Notes under the pieces: generated by a model
The model's database searches: none
What the model saw: the letters and a program-made list of their open reading frames with translations, nothing else
Told to the model about the DNA's origin: nothing
Source: Streptomyces hygroscopicus subsp. hygroscopicus
GTDB lineage: Bacteria; Actinomycetota; Actinomycetes; Streptomycetales; Streptomycetaceae
Reading direction: 5' to 3'
Length of the DNA stretch: 64,000 bases
NCBI RefSeq assembly: GCF_030269125.1
Contig: NZ_BSSM01000004.1
Coordinates: forward strand, 62,001 to 126,000
Shown: positions 18,285-26,218 of the stretch, in pieces
Numbering within the stretch: position 1 is the first letter of the stretch
Layout: each line of letters begins with the position of its first letter
Program-made: the position numbers and the translations under genes

Positions 18285-19241
18285 TCACTCCGCGACCGCG
18301 GTGTAGCGGTGCACGACGCCGTCGTGCTCCCAGGTGTCGCCGGGCTCGGACAGGTCGACCTCGACACCGGACGGCTCCAGCGCCGCCCGGACCCGCTGGG
18401 CCACCGACTCGGTGACGTAGTTGTGGCGCAGGTCGAGCCGGGTGAGGTGGGTGAGCGGCTGCCCGTCGAGCAGTGCGATCACCCCCTCGTCGGTGAGCAC
18501 CCCCATGGACAGGTCGAGCGAGGCCAGCTGGGCGACGACCGGGGCGCCCGCGACGGCGGCGGCGATCTCGTCCTGGATCTCGCTGTTGCGCAGGCCCAGC
18601 CGGCGCAGCGCCGGGAAGCCGCCCCCGGCCAGGAGCGGGGCGAGGTCGGCCACCGTCGCGTCGCCGCCGTACTCGGACACGCCGAGCCATATGTCGAGGT
18701 GCTCCAGCGCGGGCAGTTCGCTCGCGGCGACACCACGTACGACCTCGCCGGGCAGACCGCCGGTCTCGAAACGGAGCGTGTGCAGCCGCTGGTGGCGGAC
18801 CGCCGGGAAGCGCAGTCCGGTGCCGCCGCGGATCCCGAACTCCTCCAGCAGCGGATAGGCGTCGAGGACCGGGGTGACGTCGGACTGCTCGATCCAGGAG
18901 ATCTCTTCCTCCTCCTGCTCCAGATCCCCGATGAACACGGCCCGCAGGCCGGTCAGCCGCTCCCGGGCCGCCACGAGGCGGCGCACGATGAACTCGGAGT
19001 CGTTGTCGTACGCCTCGCCCCACCGGCCGACGACGATGGCGCGCACACCGGCGGGGTCCACGGTCTCCAGGAAGCGGTCCCACAGCTCCTCGAACTCCTC
19101 CTCCGAGTCGTCGTCGTAGGGATCGGTGCTCAGCCGCCACGCCACCGCGTCCGCCTCCGGCAGCTCCCGAGCCGCGTCGGGGGCGGGGAAGTCGAAGGCC
19201 GGGAGGCCGTGCAGTTCCTTCAGATGCTCGACGTAGGACAT
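18285..19241 (-). CDS. STM4015 family protein, leucine-rich-repeat-like (copy 2, first gene of operon)
   Basis: 318 residues, paralogous to the downstream gene: both have H.K.LHGLPAF/TFHGLPVL starts, the LWLGVEAYGGDATVADLAP / IWLGVSEYGGDATVADLAP block, and end in a Tyr-x-Ala-Val-x-Glu sequence. An extra acidic insert (DPYDDDSEEEFEELWDRF) near residue 45 and an EQEEEEISWIE patch distinguish it. It heads the six-gene STM4015-4015-4014-4013-4012-4011 operon, and its promoter must lie in the 174-bp gap that contains the hairpin at 19270-19303. Confidence 0.83.
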   Translation of the reverse strand: MSYVEHLKELHGLPAFDFPAPDAARELPEADAVAWRLSTDPYDDDSEEEFEELWDRFLETVDPAGVRAIVVGRWGEAYDNDSEFIVRRLVAARERLTGLRAVFIGDLEQEEEEISWIEQSDVTPVLDAYPLLEEFGIRGGTGLRFPAVRHQRLHTLRFETGGLPGEVVRGVAASELPALEHLDIWLGVSEYGGDATVADLAPLLAGGGFPALRRLGLRNSEIQDEIAAAVAGAPVVAQLASLDLSMGVLTDEGVIALLDGQPLTHLTRLDLRHNYVTESVAQRVRAALEPSGVEVDLSEPGDTWEHDGVVHRYTAVAE

Positions 19242-19269
19242 GACGCGCTGGCCTCCTGGGACCGTGATC

Positions 19270-19303
19270 GTGCGGTGGTTGGCAAAGTTCTACCAACCCG
19301 CAC
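19270..19303. promoter_or_regulatory. Imperfect dyad upstream of the STM401x operon
   Basis: GTGCGG-tg-GTTGG pairs with CCAAC-CCGCAC around a 10-nt AT-richer loop, giving 11 bp with one 2-nt bulge. It lies 29 bp before the first operon gene and 113 bp before the divergent 19416 gene, so it could be an operator or a 5' leader hairpin. Confidence 0.45.
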
Positions 19304-19415
19304 CGACAACGCGGATGACGGGCCGTGGGAGGCCGCTCGCGGGGCCGTTGTCAGACCCTCCGCGTAGCGTCGTGGACATCGGTCGGCGAGGCACCGACCG
19401 GGATGGGAGACACGT

Positions 19416-19742
19416 ATGTACCGGCAAGGGGACGTCCTGATCGTGCCCGTGGCGGAGGAGGCGGTGCCGCCGGGCACCGACCGGCTGCCGCGCCAGCCGC
19501 GGGACGCCCGGGGCAGGCTGGTGCTGGCCCTGGGCGAGGTCACGGGCCACGCGCACGCCGTGGTCGGGCCGGGCACGCTGGTCCGCGAGAGCGGCCCGTT
19601 CGGCACCGCGTACCTCCATCTCCCGGACGGCGGACGGGTGGTGCACGAGGAGCACGCGGCGATACCGCTGCCCAAGGGCTGGTACCGCGTGGTGCGCCAG
19701 CGCGAGTACGTGCCCGGCGCGGTCCGCGTCGTGGCGGACTGA
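19416..19742 (+). CDS. Conserved hypothetical protein, partner of the DUF6745 gene
   Basis: 108 residues, beta-rich. Recognisable blocks are MYRQGDVLIVPV, LALGEVTGHAHAV and HEEHAAIPLPKGWYRVVRQREYVP. The repeated histidines (GHAHAV, HEEH) could bind a metal, and the block order recalls small proteins found beside DUF6745 genes. No function is known to me. It is divergent from the STM401x operon and is followed by the repeat-bearing leader of the DUF6745 gene on the same strand. Confidence 0.75.
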   Translation: MYRQGDVLIVPVAEEAVPPGTDRLPRQPRDARGRLVLALGEVTGHAHAVVGPGTLVRESGPFGTAYLHLPDGGRVVHEEHAAIPLPKGWYRVVRQREYVPGAVRVVAD

Positions 19743-19797
19743 GGCGGCGGGCGCGACAGTGGCGGGGACCAGTGGGGAAACAGGGGGATCGACGACG

Positions 19798-20016
19798 GTG
19801 GTTGACGGGGGAGTCGGGGGATCGGTGACGGTGGTTGATGGGGGAGTCGGGGGATCGGTGACGGTGGTTGATGGGGGAGTCGGGGGATCGGTGACGGTGG
19901 TTGACGGGGGAGTCGGGGGATCGGTGACTTCGATCGGTGGGGGCGCTGGGGGATCGGTGACGGCGGTTGACGGGACGGTTCGGGGATCGGTGACGGCGGG
20001 CGGTGGAGCGGTGACG
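19798..20016 (+). repeat. 33-bp tandem repeat, about 6.6 copies
   Basis: Four near-identical 33-bp units begin at 19798, 19831, 19864 and 19897, followed by two degenerate units (19930, 19963) and a truncated one. The array is readable without stops from a GTG at 19759, giving an 11-residue VDGGVGGSVTV-like repeat in frame with the DUF6745 gene. Third codon positions are much less GC-biased than in the flanking genes, which argues it may be untranslated leader rather than protein. Confidence 0.85.
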
Positions 20017-21096
20017 GCGGAGACGACCCGCACGTGGCGGGCGGTTGCCTCGGCGACCGGTCCCGCGGACCGCGCGGCGGCCGAGGAGGGCGTGCGCCTG
20101 GCCTACCGGCTGGCGGGCCTGCCGGAGCCCGAGACCATCGTCTGGGCGGACTCGCCCCGCGAGGGCGCGGCCCTGGCGGCCCGGCTCACGGCGCGGGGCA
20201 CGGCCGGCCGCGGCGTCCGCGTCGCGGTGCGCACGCGCCCGTGGGCGACCGCGCGCCGGCGCCTCCTCGACCGGCTCGGCCCGGCCGGCTGGGCCGGGCA
20301 CTGGGCCCTGACCGGTGCTCAGCTGTGGGACGGCATGGTCATGCTGACCGAGCGGATACGGGCCGGTGTGACGGAGGACCGGGCTGCCTCGGCAGACGGA
20401 CCGTCCGGGGTGCCGGACACCTCCGCTGGGGCTCCGGGCGCCTCCGCCGACGCGGTGGCCGCCGAACAGGAGGTCCGCCTGGTACTCCTCGACGCGGTCC
20501 TCGGTCAGCAGGACGCGGCCTGGCTGGCGGCGTTCGACGGCCAGGAGGGCGGGGAGGCGCTCGCCGGGATCGCCGCGGTGGCCCGCGCGGCGGGCTGGTG
20601 GTGGCCGTACGAGAAGACGGCGGTCGTCTGCGAGCGTCCCGTGGAACTCCACCTGGACGAGGCGGGCCGGCTCGACCGGGGCGACGGCCCCGCGCTCGCC
20701 TTCCCCGACGACTTCGCCCTGTACGCCTGGCGCGGCATGCCGGTCCCGGCCGAGTTCCTCGACGAACTCACCGAGTTGACGCCCCGGAGGATCCGCGAGG
20801 AGGAGAACGCCGAGCTGCGCCGCGTGATGCTGGAGCACTACGGCTACGACCGCTACCTGAAGGAGTCCGGCGCCGAGCCGATGCAGCGGGACGAGACGGG
20901 CGTGCTCTGGCGCCTCGAACTGGAGGGCGACGAGCCGCAGGTGATGGTCGAGGTCGTCAACTCCACCCCGGAACCCGATGGCACCCACCGCACCTACTGG
21001 CTCCGTGTCCCTCCCCGCACCCGCACCGCCCGTGAGGGCGTCGCCTGGACCTTCGGCCTGGAGGAGGCGGAGTACGCACCGATGCGCCAGACGTGA
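20011..21096 (+). CDS. DUF6745 domain protein
   Basis: 361 residues from GTG 20011, which has GGTGGAG 6 bp upstream and marks the return of normal Streptomyces codon bias. The C-terminal block (YGYDRYLKESGAEPMQRDETG ... LWRLELEGDEP ... EVVNSTPEPDGTHRTYWLRVPP) is the DUF6745 signature; the N-terminal half holds two helical segments with many Ala and Arg residues. An upstream GTG (19759) would add 84 residues encoded by the 33-bp repeat array, including a Gly/Val repeat, and cannot be excluded. The function of the family is unknown. A strong terminator follows. Confidence 0.8.
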   Translation: MTAETTRTWRAVASATGPADRAAAEEGVRLAYRLAGLPEPETIVWADSPREGAALAARLTARGTAGRGVRVAVRTRPWATARRRLLDRLGPAGWAGHWALTGAQLWDGMVMLTERIRAGVTEDRAASADGPSGVPDTSAGAPGASADAVAAEQEVRLVLLDAVLGQQDAAWLAAFDGQEGGEALAGIAAVARAAGWWWPYEKTAVVCERPVELHLDEAGRLDRGDGPALAFPDDFALYAWRGMPVPAEFLDELTELTPRRIREEENAELRRVMLEHYGYDRYLKESGAEPMQRDETGVLWRLELEGDEPQVMVEVVNSTPEPDGTHRTYWLRVPPRTRTAREGVAWTFGLEEAEYAPMRQT

Positions 21097-21112
21097 GCCG
21101 ACGGAGCCGCCG

Positions 21113-21131
21113 CGCTCCGGACCCCGGAGCG
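21113..21131 (+). terminator. Terminator after the DUF6745 gene
   Basis: CGCTCCGG-ACC-CCGGAGCG, a perfect 8-bp stem with a 3-nt loop, beginning 17 bp after the stop codon. No U-tract. Confidence 0.6.
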
Positions 21132-21529
21132 ACTCGGGAAGCCTGGTCGCGGCGTGTCCGCCCCGGCCGAGGCGCCCGAGGGCGTGCCCCACGGGCCTGC
21201 GGGAACTCCATGGCAGTGAAGGCCGGTGGCGGCGACGGCGGACGGGCTGCCGGCGCGGTCGAGGTGGCGCATCACGGCTGGAGGCAGGCGCGGACGGCTC
21301 CGTGGGCACCGGTGCGACCACGCGTCTTGATCTCTTCCCAGAGGATCCGGGTGTATGTACGGCCCTCGGCCCGGCACCCATGCGGATGAGGCTCGTTGAC
21401 CAGGAACTCATGGGTTCGTGTGCGGCATGCGGCCGAGACGTGGGCCACCTCAGCCGCCGTGGGTTGCGCGCCCCCACCGCCGAGCACCGCTGACCGGATG
21501 CGGGGTGACGCCCGCTGCGCCGGTCTGAC
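21132..21529. other. Non-coding gap before the LysE gene
   Basis: About 400 bp without a convincing gene. A minus-strand frame around 21272-21487 (RTYTRILWEEIKTRGR) is open for 71 codons but resembles nothing I recognise. Base composition is less GC-biased between 21300 and 21440, which could mean old, decayed or transferred sequence. Confidence 0.4.
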
Positions 21530-22189
21530 ATGGTGGCGTGTGTGATGATCTCATCGGCGGCGGCCGGCGGAATGGCTCTGGTCGAACTGGGCATGGCACT
21601 GACCCCGGGCCCGAACATGGTGTACCTGGTGTCTCGGAGCGTCAGCCAGGGCCGCGTGGCCGGGCTTGTCTCGCTGGTCGGGACCGCGGTGGGTTTCCTT
21701 GTGTACATGACTTTGGCCAACGTGGGGTTGGCGGTGGTCTTCGTCGCCGTCCCGTGGCTGTACATCGGATTCAAAGCTGTCGGCGCGGCCTACCTCGCGT
21801 TCCTGGCCTGGCAGACGCTCAGGCCCGGAGGGCGCGGGTTGTTCGAGCCACGCAGCCTCCAGCGCGACTCGCACTGGAGGCTGCTGAGGATGGGGCTGAT
21901 CACCAACCTGCTCAACCCGAAGGCCGCCATCCTGTACCTCGCGCTCATCCCACAGTTCATCGATCCCGCACGCGGCCACACCACGGCCCAAGGATTCACC
22001 CTCGGCGCTGTGCAGATCGCGGTAGGCGTCACCGTGAACGCGCTGATCGTGCTCGCGGCCGGATCGATCGCGGGCCTGCTCAAGAGCCGCCCGGCATGGG
22101 CCAAGTGGCAACGGTGGACCACCGGGAGCCTTCTCGGCGCCGTCGCGGTCGTCCTCGCCCGGGAGGTACCCGCCCGCGCGCGGGCTTGA
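21530..22189 (+). CDS. LysE/RhtB-family amino acid or metabolite exporter
   Basis: 219 residues with six hydrophobic segments in the LysE pattern. ALTPGPNMVYLVSRSVSQGRVAGLVSLVG is the conserved N-terminal GPN motif and loop, and LLRMGLITNLLNPKAAILYLALIPQFI the second conserved block (NPKA). This family exports amino acids and related compounds by proton exchange at the inner membrane. ATG 21530 or 21545 could both start it. It stands alone, with no regulator adjacent on the same strand. Confidence 0.88.
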   Translation: MVACVMISSAAAGGMALVELGMALTPGPNMVYLVSRSVSQGRVAGLVSLVGTAVGFLVYMTLANVGLAVVFVAVPWLYIGFKAVGAAYLAFLAWQTLRPGGRGLFEPRSLQRDSHWRLLRMGLITNLLNPKAAILYLALIPQFIDPARGHTTAQGFTLGAVQIAVGVTVNALIVLAAGSIAGLLKSRPAWAKWQRWTTGSLLGAVAVVLAREVPARARA

Positions 22190-22560
22190 GACCTCCGTCC
22201 GCGAACCCTCTCGTACCACCTCGGACCCGCCTTCGGCTCCGGGTCGTTCGTGCGGCGCGGACCGTACCCCTACCGGCTTGCCCCGAGGCTGCATGACCAG
22301 CGCCTCCGCACCCTGCGACTGCGCGGAACAGGCGGATCAATCCCACCAGTCGTCGCCGGAGTGCCACGGCCGCACCCACTCCTCGAGGTCCCATGCCCGG
22401 TCGCCGGGCGCGGGGACGGCGCCGACGTCGGCGACCGTCCGTACCTCGCCGCGGCAGGGGCCGGTGGTCGGCGGAAGCCGGAACGACTGCCCATCCTCCG
22501 GAGCAACGGGTCCCCTGTCTCGTACGGGAGTACGTCCGTGCGGTCCTGGTGCCGGGAGCG
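22190..22560. other. Gap between LysE and convergent MFS genes
   Basis: 370 bp with no credible gene. A weak stem-loop (GACCC...GGGTC with an inner GCC-TTC-GGC) near 22225-22246 could end the LysE transcript. Nothing else recognisable. Confidence 0.35.
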
Positions 22561-23988
22561 CTACCTCGCCGCTGGGGTGTCCGCCGACGGTGCCCGGCCG
22601 AGCCTGCGGTCGAGGACGGTCAGCAGGAGGTAGAGCACGCCGGCGCCCAGCATGACCCAGGCGAGCTGGTGCATGCCGCCGGTGTCGGCGCGCTGCCCGA
22701 AGGACGCGGCGGTCGCGGAGGAGGCGACCATCGAGCCGATGTAGGCGAAGGTGCGCAGCAGCCCGGCCGAGGACGCGATCCGCTCGGGATCGGCCTGGAA
22801 GTACACGCAGTTCTGCAGGGCCAGGTTGTTGAGCCCCTGCGGGATGCCGAAGACGAGGGTGACGAGGAACAGCGTCCACAACGCGCTGCCCGCGTCGAGT
22901 GTCAGCATCACCAGACAGGCGACGAGTTGCCCGGCCGCGCCGACCAGCAGCTTCCCGCGCACGCCCGGCCGTCGCCCGGAGGCGATCGAGACAACGATCG
23001 CCACCAGGAACGTGGGGATCTGCACCAGCCCCGTGTGGAAGGGGGTCAGCCCGTAGCCCTCTTCGGTCCACTGGCTGAAACCGTAGAGGAAGGCGTAGGC
23101 GACGACGTACGCGACGAGCGCACGGCCGTAGGTGGTCATGAGCGGCGTGTTGCCGCCGAACACCCGCAGGTCGATGAAGGGGGTGGCGGCCCGCAGTTCC
23201 CGCACCGCGAAGGCGGCCCCGAGGGCGGCGGCGGCCACCAGCAGGTACCCGTCGCGCAGGTGCGGGTTCATCAGGAACAGCAGCAGCGCGGTGAGCATCG
23301 CGGCGAACAGCGCCATGCCCGGCAGATCGAGCTGCGCGACCAGCCGGCCACGCCGCCCCGGGGACTCGTCCGTCCCCTCGGCGACGGGTTTGGGCAGCCA
23401 CAGCAGGCCCAGCACCACGGACGCGACGGACAGCGGCACGTTCAGCGCGGAGGTGGCGCGCCAGCCCCCCAACGCGATCAGCAGACCGCCGAGCAGCGGG
23501 CCGATGACCGCGATGGTCTGGTTGGCGACCGCCAGGGCGGTCAGCACCCCGCCGGGGCTGTCCCGCCCGGTGCGCTTGGCCTCGCTGCGCAGCAGGGCCA
23601 TCGCGGCGGGATAGCCGGAACAGGTGCCGAAGCCGAGCAGGACACGGGAGACGATCAGCACCGCCATGTTCGGGGCCAGGGTGCCGACGACGCCGGCGAC
23701 CCCGACGAGGCTGGTGCTGAACAGGAAGAGTCTGCGCGGCCCGAAGAGGTCGATGAGCCGGCCGACGACGGGCTGTCCGAGCGAGGTGGCCAGGTAGAGG
23801 GCGGAGACCAGCCAGGCGGTCTGCGAGGGCGGCGCGCCCAGGGCCTTGCCGATCGGGACGAGCGCGACGGAGATGATGGTCGAGTTGATCGGGTTCAGGA
23901 CCGAACCCAGCATCATCGGCGGCAGAAGCCGCCTGTCGAAACCGGGCTTGTCCGTCTCCCGTATCGCCCCCGGTTCCGTCTCAGTCAT
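22561..23988 (-). CDS. MFS drug efflux transporter (DHA-type)
   Basis: 475 residues with 12-14 hydrophobic segments. SVLNPINSTIISVALVPIGKAL replaces the usual first helix LD..I...ALP motif; GRLIDLFGPRRLFLFS matches motif A (GxLaDrxGrkr) in the first cytoplasmic loop. It overlaps the upstream MarR gene by 8 bp and is presumably co-transcribed and repressed by it, a layout typical of inducible multidrug exporters. Substrate unknown. Confidence 0.87.
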   Translation of the reverse strand: MTETEPGAIRETDKPGFDRRLLPPMMLGSVLNPINSTIISVALVPIGKALGAPPSQTAWLVSALYLATSLGQPVVGRLIDLFGPRRLFLFSTSLVGVAGVVGTLAPNMAVLIVSRVLLGFGTCSGYPAAMALLRSEAKRTGRDSPGGVLTALAVANQTIAVIGPLLGGLLIALGGWRATSALNVPLSVASVVLGLLWLPKPVAEGTDESPGRRGRLVAQLDLPGMALFAAMLTALLLFLMNPHLRDGYLLVAAAALGAAFAVRELRAATPFIDLRVFGGNTPLMTTYGRALVAYVVAYAFLYGFSQWTEEGYGLTPFHTGLVQIPTFLVAIVVSIASGRRPGVRGKLLVGAAGQLVACLVMLTLDAGSALWTLFLVTLVFGIPQGLNNLALQNCVYFQADPERIASSAGLLRTFAYIGSMVASSATAASFGQRADTGGMHQLAWVMLGAGVLYLLLTVLDRRLGRAPSADTPAAR

Positions 23989-24427
23989 GGGTCAGCCGTT
24001 CCAGTACGGCCATGGCGGCGATCACGTTCCGGCGTTCCTCTTCCGTGCAGCGGTCCTGCAACCGGCCGGCGAGCCACTCCGTCCGGGCCTGCCGCCCCTT
24101 CTCCACCCGGCGCCGGCCCTCCGCGGTCAGCTTGATCAGCAGGCGCCGCCCGTCGTCCGGGTCGGGCGTCCGCTCCACCAGACCCAGGGTGGCGAGCGCG
24201 GCGACCGTCGCCGTCATCGACTGGTGCCGCACTCCTTCGGACGTGGCCAGCTCACTCGCCGTGACCCCGCCCTTGTCGGCCAGCCGGGCCAGCACCGACG
24301 CCTGCCCCAAGGTCATGTCCTCGGACTCGGATGCCTTCAGGATGCGCCGCCGCAGCCGGCTGATCACCGCGCGGACCTCACGCGACGCCTCCACCGCCGA
24401 CGGCGACAGGCTCGGGTTCTCCCTCAT
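23981..24427 (-). CDS. MarR-family regulator of the adjacent MFS exporter
   Basis: 148 residues. MTLGQASVLARLADKGGVTASELATSEGVRHQSMTATVAALATLGLVERTPDPDDGRRLLIKLT contains, in order, helix 2, the helix-turn-helix and the wing with the conserved DPDDGRR motif. ATG 24427 is preceded by two identical palindromes (24443-24464) that overlap the promoter position, indicating autorepression. It is first in a two-gene operon with the exporter. Confidence 0.92.
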   Translation of the reverse strand: MRENPSLSPSAVEASREVRAVISRLRRRILKASESEDMTLGQASVLARLADKGGVTASELATSEGVRHQSMTATVAALATLGLVERTPDPDDGRRLLIKLTAEGRRRVEKGRQARTEWLAGRLQDRCTEEERRNVIAAMAVLERLTHD

Positions 24428-24442
24428 AACCCGCACCTTAAC

Positions 24443-24475
24443 CTGTACAGTCTTACCTGTACAGTTTCGCCTGTA
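24443..24475. promoter_or_regulatory. Twin CTGTACAG operator of the MarR-MFS operon
   Basis: The perfect palindrome CTGTACAG occurs at 24443-24450 and 24457-24464, a 14-bp period, within the longer direct repeat ACCTGTACAG. A third half-site CTGTA follows at 24471. The array lies 16-48 bp upstream of the MarR start, where it would occlude RNA polymerase. Confidence 0.8.
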
Positions 24476-24600
24476 TGGGTGAGCCGCGCACGGCATCGGG
24501 CACCGGCCGCCTGCCGGCACGTGCGGGGAGGGTGGCCCGCCGGCCCCTTCGCCGGGCGTGAGGACCGATCCGGGCGCCATCCGATCGGCCGCCCTGGGCG

Positions 24601-25401
24601 TCACACGGACACGCCCTGTGCCTTCCTGGCCAGTCCCGCGGCGATGAGCCGTTCCCAGACGGTCGGTACTCGGGACTCCTCGGTGGGGTCGGGGCGCCAC
24701 TGGACGGCGGGGACGATGCCCGGTTCCTGGAGGTCCAGGCCCCGGAAGAGGGCGAGGATCTCGGCGTCCGTGCGCCAGCGGCCGCGGCCGAAGGCGCCGA
24801 TGAGTTCGGCCTGCGCGGCCTCCGTCTCCTCGTTGTGTCCGCAGCGGAAGTGGGAGATGAAGACGTAGCTGCCGGGCGCGATCCGGTCGCTCCAGTAGCG
24901 GACGGCCTCGGCCGGGTTCTCGTCGTCGTCGAGGTGGTGGAAGACGGCGCTGAGGATGATGCCGACTGGCTGCCCGAAGTCGATCAGCCGTTCCGTCTCC
25001 GGGTGGTGGCGGATGGCGTCCGGGGTGCGGACATCGCCCTGGACGACGGTCGTGGACGCGTTCTCCGCCAGCAGTGCCCGGCCGTGGGCGAGGACGGTCG
25101 GGTCCGTGTCGACGTAGACCACGGCCGCCCCGGGCTGATGGCGCTGGGCGACCTGATGCACGTTGTCGGCGGTCGGCAGCCCGCTTCCCAGGTCGACGAA
25201 CTGCCGGATGCCGGCGCGTGCGAGCGTGCGCACCGCGCGGACCAGTGCCCCTCGGTTGGTGTGGGCGATGGCGACCGACCCCGGCAGGTCGATCTTGAAG
25301 CGGTCGCCGATCTCCCGGTCGACGGCGCAGTTGTCCTTGCCGCCGAGCAGATAGTCGTACACCCGGGCGATGCTCGGTGCCTGTCCGTACTCGTCCGCCA
25401 T
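24601..25401 (-). CDS. SAM-dependent methyltransferase, PF04672 (actinobacterial) family
   Basis: 266 residues. PSIARVYDYLLGGKDN is the family's signature N-terminus; FVDLGSGLPTADNVHQVA is the SAM-binding motif I (with GLPT instead of GxGxG as usual in this family); VVYVDTDPTVLAHG is motif II; AVFHHLDD follows. The family is abundant in Streptomyces and its substrates are unknown. ATG 25401 has GGGAAG upstream; the in-frame TTG two codons earlier is less likely. Monocistronic. Confidence 0.92.
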   Translation of the reverse strand: MADEYGQAPSIARVYDYLLGGKDNCAVDREIGDRFKIDLPGSVAIAHTNRGALVRAVRTLARAGIRQFVDLGSGLPTADNVHQVAQRHQPGAAVVYVDTDPTVLAHGRALLAENASTTVVQGDVRTPDAIRHHPETERLIDFGQPVGIILSAVFHHLDDDENPAEAVRYWSDRIAPGSYVFISHFRCGHNEETEAAQAELIGAFGRGRWRTDAEILALFRGLDLQEPGIVPAVQWRPDPTEESRVPTVWERLIAAGLARKAQGVSV

Positions 25402-25838
25402 CGTCAACTTCCCTTCCCCGGGCCGCTGTTGATGTCATTGTAGGTATCCGCAGAGCCGGACGCGTATGTCCTCGCCCCGATGTGCCCGGTAGTGGGTCGA
25501 CCTGGGCACGAGGCGATCCCCGGATCTCCGACGACGATCACCTCGTCCGGGGCTGGCGGAGAGCCGCCGTATCGTTACCTCGCCTGTGGCCAGGAGAGCG
25601 GCAGCCGGGGGCGGGCGGGACCCGCAGCAGCCCCCGGCCGAACATCAGCCGAACCCGTAGCGGCGGGCCGGATACCACCAGCCCGAACCCCTACCGGCAG
25701 TCCCCACCCTGGAGCGCGCCCACCCGGCCGGCCGGGGTCCCCGCGCCTGTGCCGACGGGGGCGGGGACCGTACCAAGCTCGTCGCCGTCATCGCCGCCGC
25801 GGCCGTCGTCCTCGCCGCGGGCGTCACCGGCTTCCTGC

Positions 25839-25876
25839 AAGAACGCCCAAGGGGACCTGGTCTCCTGGGCGTTCTT
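25839..25876. promoter_or_regulatory. Long hairpin in gene-free region
   Basis: AAGAACGCCCA and TGGGCGTTCTT form a perfect 11-bp stem around a partly self-complementary 16-nt centre. It is the strongest dyad in the gap; role unknown. Confidence 0.5.
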
Positions 25877-26115
25877 CGGTGCCAAGGGTGTCCCCGGCGA
25901 GATCTAGGACGCGACGGTACGAGAGATCGCCGCCACCGTACGCCTCTACAAGCCCACGTCCGACTCCCGACAACGTCGCCGACTCGCCGACTCGCCGACT
26001 CGACGACCCGGAGCGGCCCCGCTGCCGAACAGTCGCCCCGGAGCGGTCCGGGTACCCGACAGTCGCCCCGGATCGGTCCGCCTTCGAGCAGTGCTTCCGA
26101 GGTGGCTCGTTCCCT

Positions 26116-26139
26116 GGGAGGGGTGCTAACCCCCCTCCC
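26116..26139. promoter_or_regulatory. Hairpin 80 bp upstream of the desaturase gene
   Basis: GGGAGGGG pairs perfectly with CCCCTCCC around an 8-nt TGCTAACC loop. It may terminate upstream transcription or act as a leader structure for the desaturase; no U-tract follows on either strand. Confidence 0.45.
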
Positions 26140-26218
26140 GTGACCTGGGGGAAGCCCCCTGTCGGTCCGGTGGCTGGCAGGCTGTCTCGCGTGAACGGCT
26201 GTCGCCAGACTCGATGGC

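Larger units (their letters stand above)
25402..26218. other. 800-bp gap with hairpin, short repeats and a possible gene remnant
   Basis: The + strand at about 25778-25838 reads VAVIAAAAVVLAAGVTGF, like the membrane anchor of a secreted protein, and a shifted frame continues KNAQGDLVSWAFFG and, after a stop, REIAATVRLYKPTSDS. This looks like a decayed gene, but I cannot name it. A 38-nt hairpin sits at 25839-25876 (11-bp perfect arms AAGAACGCCCA/TGGGCGTTCTT). Around 25975-26090 there are short direct repeats (CGCCGACT; CAGTCGCCCCGGA). Confidence 0.45.

Noticed and set aside
19759..20010. Start of the DUF6745 protein at GTG 19759, including the repeat array
   Set aside because: Third-position GC is low over the array and a good ribosome site precedes GTG 20011. 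Kept only as an alternative start.
21272..21487. 71-codon minus-strand ORF before the LysE gene
   Set aside because: No recognisable family or ribosome site; left inside the gene-free stretch.
25975..26090. CRISPR-like array
   Set aside because: Repeats are short, adjacent and degenerate, without regular unique spacers or cas genes.
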